Shown: one piece after another, positions 6,120 to 6,279 of the stretch
Layout: each line of letters begins with the position of its first letter
How positions within the stretch are numbered: position 1 is the first letter of the stretch
Assembly (NCBI GenBank): GCA_007116995.1
Contig: SKHL01000325.1
Coordinates: 1-6,279, forward strand
Reading direction: 5' to 3'
DNA length: 6,279 nucleotides
Source of the DNA: Limnochordia bacterium
GTDB lineage: Bacteria > Bacillota > Limnochordia > Darwinibacteriales > DTU012
Notes under the pieces: model-generated
Database searches by the model: none
The model's input: the letters and a program-made list of their open reading frames with translations, nothing else
What the model was told of the DNA's origin: nothing
Translations under genes and position numbers: made by a program

Positions 6120-6279
6120 ATTATCACCCTTTCTCTAGTGCTAGTGTAAGCCAGTTGAACTAAGTCTAATCCTGATCGCAATCAGTAATTGCCGACAGTA
6201 CTGAATAAGACTCCCTTAATTACCATACAAACGCTAAAAAGACATATAGTCCCTTTTGGTTCTGTAGCCTTCTGATGAA
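6120..6279 (-). other. Intergenic leader upstream of ku
   Basis: About 160 bases with no supported gene. All three minus-strand frames reach a stop before ku, and none shows a recognisable protein end. It contains the ku ribosome binding site and a 14-base interrupted palindrome at 6172-6185. I looked for sigma-A, sigma-E, sigma-F and sigma-G promoters and found none that is convincing, so the ku promoter remains unassigned or lies farther right. Confidence 0.6.
6172..6185. repeat. Short interrupted palindrome upstream of ku
   Basis: CTGAT, a four-base centre CGCA, then ATCAG: a perfect 5-base inverted repeat about 53 bases before the ku start. It could be an operator half-site pair or a small hairpin, but repeats of this size occur by chance. 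No regulator is indicated. Confidence 0.2.

Noticed and set aside
6236..6257. Terminator-like hairpin followed by a T-run on the minus strand
   Set aside because: The firm stem is only GAC/GTC, with extension needing two G-U pairs and A-T pairs; too weak to call without knowing whether a gene ends just outside the window.

Overview
The window comes from a spore-forming Bacillota, most likely a member of the Clostridia. This rests on a T-box-controlled thrS, a ytxC-type sporulation gene next to it (ytxC lies next to thrS in Bacillus subtilis), purine-rich Shine-Dalgarno sites, moderate-to-low GC and frequent GTG starts. The genus cannot be read from the sequence. All six protein genes lie on the minus strand, so biological reading order runs from the right end to the left.

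Right half (about 6119 down to 3451): a compact bacterial non-homologous end-joining (NHEJ) operon. Ku (273 aa) is followed, with a 4-base GTGA overlap, by an ATP-dependent DNA ligase domain protein (312 aa). After only 9 bases comes a LigD-type polymerase/primase domain protein (300 aa). B. subtilis LigD carries the same two domains in the same order in one polypeptide of about the same total length; here they are two genes. The separation consists of two in-frame stop codons, so the two reading frames are still in register. No LigD 3'-phosphoesterase domain is encoded in the window. The 160 bases upstream of ku hold no gene or promoter that I can name.

Middle (3380 down to 1935): a YtxC-like sporulation protein and a small DUF445 membrane protein, closely spaced and probably co-transcribed. 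The 70 bases between the polymerase gene and ytxC contain no visible terminator, so ku-ligase-polymerase-ytxC-DUF445 may be one transcription unit. A weak sigma-E-like promoter may lie in that gap.

Left part (1929 down to 1): a near-consensus sigma-A promoter immediately after the DUF445 stop codon, then a roughly 280-base threonine T-box leader with specifier codon ACC, T-box sequence, antiterminator and terminator, then thrS. The thrS gene runs off the left edge after 536 codons, so the C-terminal anticodon-binding domain lies outside the window.

Every gene belongs to a recognised family, and I see no clearly undescribed system. The points most worth following up are the in-register split of ligase and polymerase, the junction of DNA repair and sporulation genes, the variant ThrRS active-site block, and the CxxCxxC tail of YtxC.
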